Origin: Clostridia bacterium
Lineage (GTDB): Bacteria; Bacillota; Clostridia; UBA1381
NCBI GenBank assembly: GCA_008668455.1
Contig: RQCD01000227.1
Span: 1 to 24,488 of the forward strand
Length of the DNA stretch: 24,488 nt
Direction of reading: 5' to 3'
Shown piece after piece: positions 22,075-24,488 of this stretch (the stretch's first letter is position 1; each line of letters begins with the position of its first letter). The translations under genes and the position numbers were made by a program. A model generated the notes under the pieces. That model ran no database searches. It saw nothing but the letters and a program-made list of their open reading frames with translations, and had not been told where the DNA came from.

Positions 22075-22530
22075 ATGAAGAGAAAATTTTTTGTGCTGTC
22101 GTGCCTGATTTTGCTTTGTACTATGCTGCTTCCGGCGGTTTGCTTTGCAGATTACGGAACAACAATGCCGTTAGGAGCAAAGGGAAGCTCAAATTCCATT
22201 GTGTACATAAAGCGTCCGGAGTCGCATTCTGCATCCACCTCAGATCAGACTTATACAATTTCTGCAGTAGGTCCGCAGGGAACAAAAATCAAGCTGTACC
22301 AGTACAGCCCGGCAGCGGGAACGTGTAAACTGATTAAAAATGAGATTTCCATTGGCGCAAGTGGTCTTTACAGTACGGTTGTCAGCCTAAACGGAGATCA
22401 GAATGTCTTTTTGGTGTATGCAAAGAACTGGAACGGAGATCAGGTAACCCGGATTGATATTTCCAAAATCAAAAAAAGCACAGTAGACCGTTTAAAGAGC
22501 GTGACTGTGACCATGAAGAATTTTATATAG
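22075..22530 (+). CDS. Small secreted protein of unknown function embedded in the wal operon
   Basis: I do not recognise a family. The 151-aa product has a Sec signal peptide (residues 1-24: KRK, then a hydrophobic core, then VCFA before Asp25), so the mature protein of about 127 aa is exported. The mature part is rich in Ser, Thr, Gly and Lys, with alternating beta-like segments (SIVYIKRP, YTISAVGP, KIKLYQYSP, YSTVVSLNG, NVFLVYAKNW), which suggests a small beta-sandwich; it has two Cys in the signal and one in the mature part. Start at ATG 22075 with a weak GGGG site at 22062-22065; the frame opens at 22060. It lies between walK and yycH under a WalR box, so it is a probable WalR target acting at the wall. 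No known catalytic motif. Confidence 0.75.
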   Translation: MKRKFFVLSCLILLCTMLLPAVCFADYGTTMPLGAKGSSNSIVYIKRPESHSASTSDQTYTISAVGPQGTKIKLYQYSPAAGTCKLIKNEISIGASGLYSTVVSLNGDQNVFLVYAKNWNGDQVTRIDISKIKKSTVDRLKSVTVTMKNFI

Positions 22531-22557
22531 TTGCTTATTTTTGAACGGAGTGAAGCT

Positions 22558-23931
22558 ATGAAAGAGCGTTTCAGGAGTATTCTTTTAATCGTGCTGGTCG
22601 GATTGAACTTCGTTTTAGGCGGCAAAATACTGAGTGATAAAAAATTATGGCCATCCGGCTATAATTTTTTTATTACCTCGGAAAATAAGCTGTTTCAGCT
22701 GCTTTTTCCGTCCGGCGGCGCAGATTCCACCAAAACGCATCTTGGCGCGCCAACTGAAATTATGGTGAATACCGGAGATCAGACAACGCGTTTTTCTGTG
22801 AATGCAAATGCAGAGGCTTTTGACGAACTGTTTCGGGAGATTTCAAAAATTCTGGCAGATTCGTTTCGGACAGAGGAAAAAAATATCGCAAAAATCAGCA
22901 AGGAAGAATGGAACAATGTTTTAAACAGCAAAAGCGTCTATTTTATGTATCCGGCAGAATATCCGGCAGAGCTTTTGGCAGGTTTTTTGGGAGTGGAGTA
23001 TTTACAGCTGCCGGTTCGTTCTGTCTGCCGGGTGGCGGTTGCAGCGTCTGCGCAGAACGCAAATGTTTATTTAGAGGACGCATCAGACGGCGCACTCTAC
23101 CGGATTGAAACCAGTCAGGATGCAAAGCTTTTTCAGCAGACAATTGCCGGAATTTCCGTTCCGCGTGATCATCCGATCATCAACTATTCCTTTGATTTAC
23201 AGTTTGATAAAGCTTTCGGCGAACAGAAAATTGTCTTAGCGTCATCTGTTCCGGTCTACTCCAGTACGGTCAGCGTACCGTCGCTTTCGGCATATAATCC
23301 TGTTGAAGAGCTTGCGGAGGAACAGCTGGATCAGCTTCTTTTGGCATTCCGGATGAATCCGGGAAGTGTGAGGCAGTATACCGAAGCAAACGGAACTAAG
23401 GTGTTTGTGGATAATACGGGTATTTTAAAGCTGAGCCAGAAAGGGAAAATTGCGTATCAGTCCACCACGCTGGAGGGAATGCCCTTAACCTCGGTACGGA
23501 CGAAGGCGGCGCAGATCAGCGCAGCGGCAGATTTTGCTGACAGGATTACCGGAATCTGCGGTGCAGAACCGTCGCTTTATTTGTCGGCGCTGCCTGAGGG
23601 GGACGGTGTCTTAGCGGCATTTGATTATTGTGCCGGAGGAATCCCGGTGGTGTTCGGACAGGAGGAGGGCGTCCATGCAGTGTCGGTGCAGCTGGAAAAC
23701 GGGGCGTTAAAAAGCTATACCCAGCTTGCCAGGAGCTATGAGCCGGGAGATCATGTAAATGCGCCGGGGTATATTGAAACGCTGGATCAGGCGATTGCTG
23801 CTTATGCAGAATCGATGAACGAGGTGGAAATACAGAATATTTCTTTGATTTACCGGGACGATCCGGAGGAACAGAGCATTGCGCCGGACTGGCAGGTTGA
23901 GGTTAAGAGCGTCATTGTGGACGAGGAATAG
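22558..23931 (+). CDS. yycH: YycH (WalH), regulator of the WalK kinase
   Basis: Single-pass membrane protein of 457 aa with a short cytoplasmic N-terminus (KERFR), one membrane helix (about 6-24) and a large extracytoplasmic region. The start pattern MKERFRSILLIVLVGLNFVL, then LWPSGYNFF, agrees with YycH. In B. subtilis YycH and YycI form a complex that restrains WalK through membrane helices; in Staphylococcus aureus they activate it, so direction here is unknown. RBS CGGAGTGA precedes ATG 22558 (a longer frame begins at 22531). yycI follows after 11 nt. Overall similarity in this family is low; context and topology carry the assignment. Confidence 0.85.
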   Translation: MKERFRSILLIVLVGLNFVLGGKILSDKKLWPSGYNFFITSENKLFQLLFPSGGADSTKTHLGAPTEIMVNTGDQTTRFSVNANAEAFDELFREISKILADSFRTEEKNIAKISKEEWNNVLNSKSVYFMYPAEYPAELLAGFLGVEYLQLPVRSVCRVAVAASAQNANVYLEDASDGALYRIETSQDAKLFQQTIAGISVPRDHPIINYSFDLQFDKAFGEQKIVLASSVPVYSSTVSVPSLSAYNPVEELAEEQLDQLLLAFRMNPGSVRQYTEANGTKVFVDNTGILKLSQKGKIAYQSTTLEGMPLTSVRTKAAQISAAADFADRITGICGAEPSLYLSALPEGDGVLAAFDYCAGGIPVVFGQEEGVHAVSVQLENGALKSYTQLARSYEPGDHVNAPGYIETLDQAIAAYAESMNEVEIQNISLIYRDDPEEQSIAPDWQVEVKSVIVDEE

Positions 23932-23942
23932 GAGGATGCGTG

Positions 23943-24488
23943 ATGAACTGGAGCAGAGTCAAAACCATTTTAATTCTGTTTTTTCTGTGCACAAACCTGT
24001 TTCTTGCGAGTGTCATTGTGATGTCCGGAAACAGAGTTCATACAATTTCGGATGAGATCATACATTCAACCGGGGAGGTTTTAAAAAATAACCGGATACT
24101 GATGAATGAGAAACTGATTCCGAAGCGTGTCAGCTTTTTACCGGAGCTTGCCGGCATACCGGCGGCAGAGGATGAGGAATGGATTTCCGGGATTCTGGGA
24201 GGTCAGGCGGAAAAGCTTGGCGAGGGTGAATACCAGGGGGAGCGCGGAACGCTGACCGTCCAGGATCAGACGATTTCCTTTTCCGGAAGTATTCCGCTGG
24301 AAAAAATGCAGGAGGACGAAGCAAATGCAATTATGAATTTTATGCAGCAGTGCGGCATGGATCGGAGTCAGATCCGGATACAGCAGCTGCCGGAGGGTGG
24401 AGTCTGGCGGCTTACAGAGCAGGTGAAGGAGGCAGAAATTTTTGACCAGGGGGTCGAGCTGACAGTGGAAAATGGCGCAGTTGTGAAG
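23943..24488 (+). CDS. yycI: YycI (WalI), WalK accessory protein, cut by the window edge
   Basis: Open frame of 182 codons with no stop, running off the window. Topology: MNWSRVKTILILFFLCTNLF begins a membrane helix (about 7-25), followed by an extracytoplasmic domain, as in YycI. The Asn-Trp-Ser-Arg-x-Lys-Thr start is the YycI signature. RBS TAGGAGG at 23929-23935 overlaps the yycH stop; ATG 23943 is chosen over GTG 23940, which is too close. It pairs with YycH. The next gene beyond the window is expected to be yycJ (a metallo-beta-lactamase-fold protein) if order follows Bacillus. Confidence 0.83.
   Translation, partial: MNWSRVKTILILFFLCTNLFLASVIVMSGNRVHTISDEIIHSTGEVLKNNRILMNEKLIPKRVSFLPELAGIPAAEDEEWISGILGGQAEKLGEGEYQGERGTLTVQDQTISFSGSIPLEKMQEDEANAIMNFMQQCGMDRSQIRIQQLPEGGVWRLTEQVKEAEIFDQGVELTVENGAVVK

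Overview
The window looks like a chromosomal segment of a Gram-positive anaerobe of class Clostridia, probably near Lachnospiraceae. The reasons are strong AGGAGG-type ribosome binding sites, sigma-A promoters with 16-17 bp spacers, a T-box leader on thrS, a ThrRS without a TGS domain, a TagO/MnaA pair, and a WalRK-YycHI operon. Species cannot be named from the sequence alone.

Layout. (1) 1-3945, plus strand: a complete potABCD polyamine ABC transporter operon. PotD has an unusual C-terminal membrane helix. (2) 3947-5316, plus: a promoter, a roughly 110-nt structured leader, a ROK glucokinase, then a Fic-family pseudogene that carries an internal deletion. A strong bidirectional terminator (5315-5356) separates this from the next unit. 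(3) 5354-13156, minus: one long probable operon read from a near-consensus promoter at 13214-13242, in the order gltX, glnS, PLP aminotransferase, trpS, tagO, wecB. It couples three aminoacyl-tRNA synthetases to the first steps of wall teichoic acid or secondary wall polymer synthesis. (4) 13300-15065: an AT-richer island with a GH1 beta-glucosidase that uses mainly AGA for arginine, and a truncated zinc-ribbon transposase on the other strand that keeps its own promoter and RBS. (5) 15115-16245: a membrane-anchored HtrA-like protein whose catalytic His and Ser are both replaced, so it is a probable pseudoprotease. (6) 16374-18550: promoter, threonine T-box leader and thrS. (7) 18570-19411: a two-gene unit coding for a PqqD-like (RRE) protein and an S26B-like peptidase without a membrane anchor. 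(8) 19441 to the window end: walR, walK, a small secreted protein, yycH and a partial yycI.

How the genes work together. The wal operon is the cell-wall homeostasis two-component system. Between walK and the secreted-protein gene lies an exact match to the WalR operator (TGTAAT-N5-TGTAAC), just upstream of a TATAAT. This suggests that WalR controls the secreted protein and the two WalK accessory proteins YycH and YycI, making a feedback loop. The HtrA-like pseudoprotease and the TagO/MnaA enzymes, also in this window, act on the same envelope. In Bacillus subtilis an HtrA protease gene (yycK/htrC) sits in the wal locus.

The most interesting items are the HtrA pseudoprotease, the WalR operator inside the wal operon with its embedded secreted protein, and the orphan PqqD/S26B pair with no visible precursor peptide or radical SAM enzyme. 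No CRISPR array, rRNA or tRNA gene was seen.
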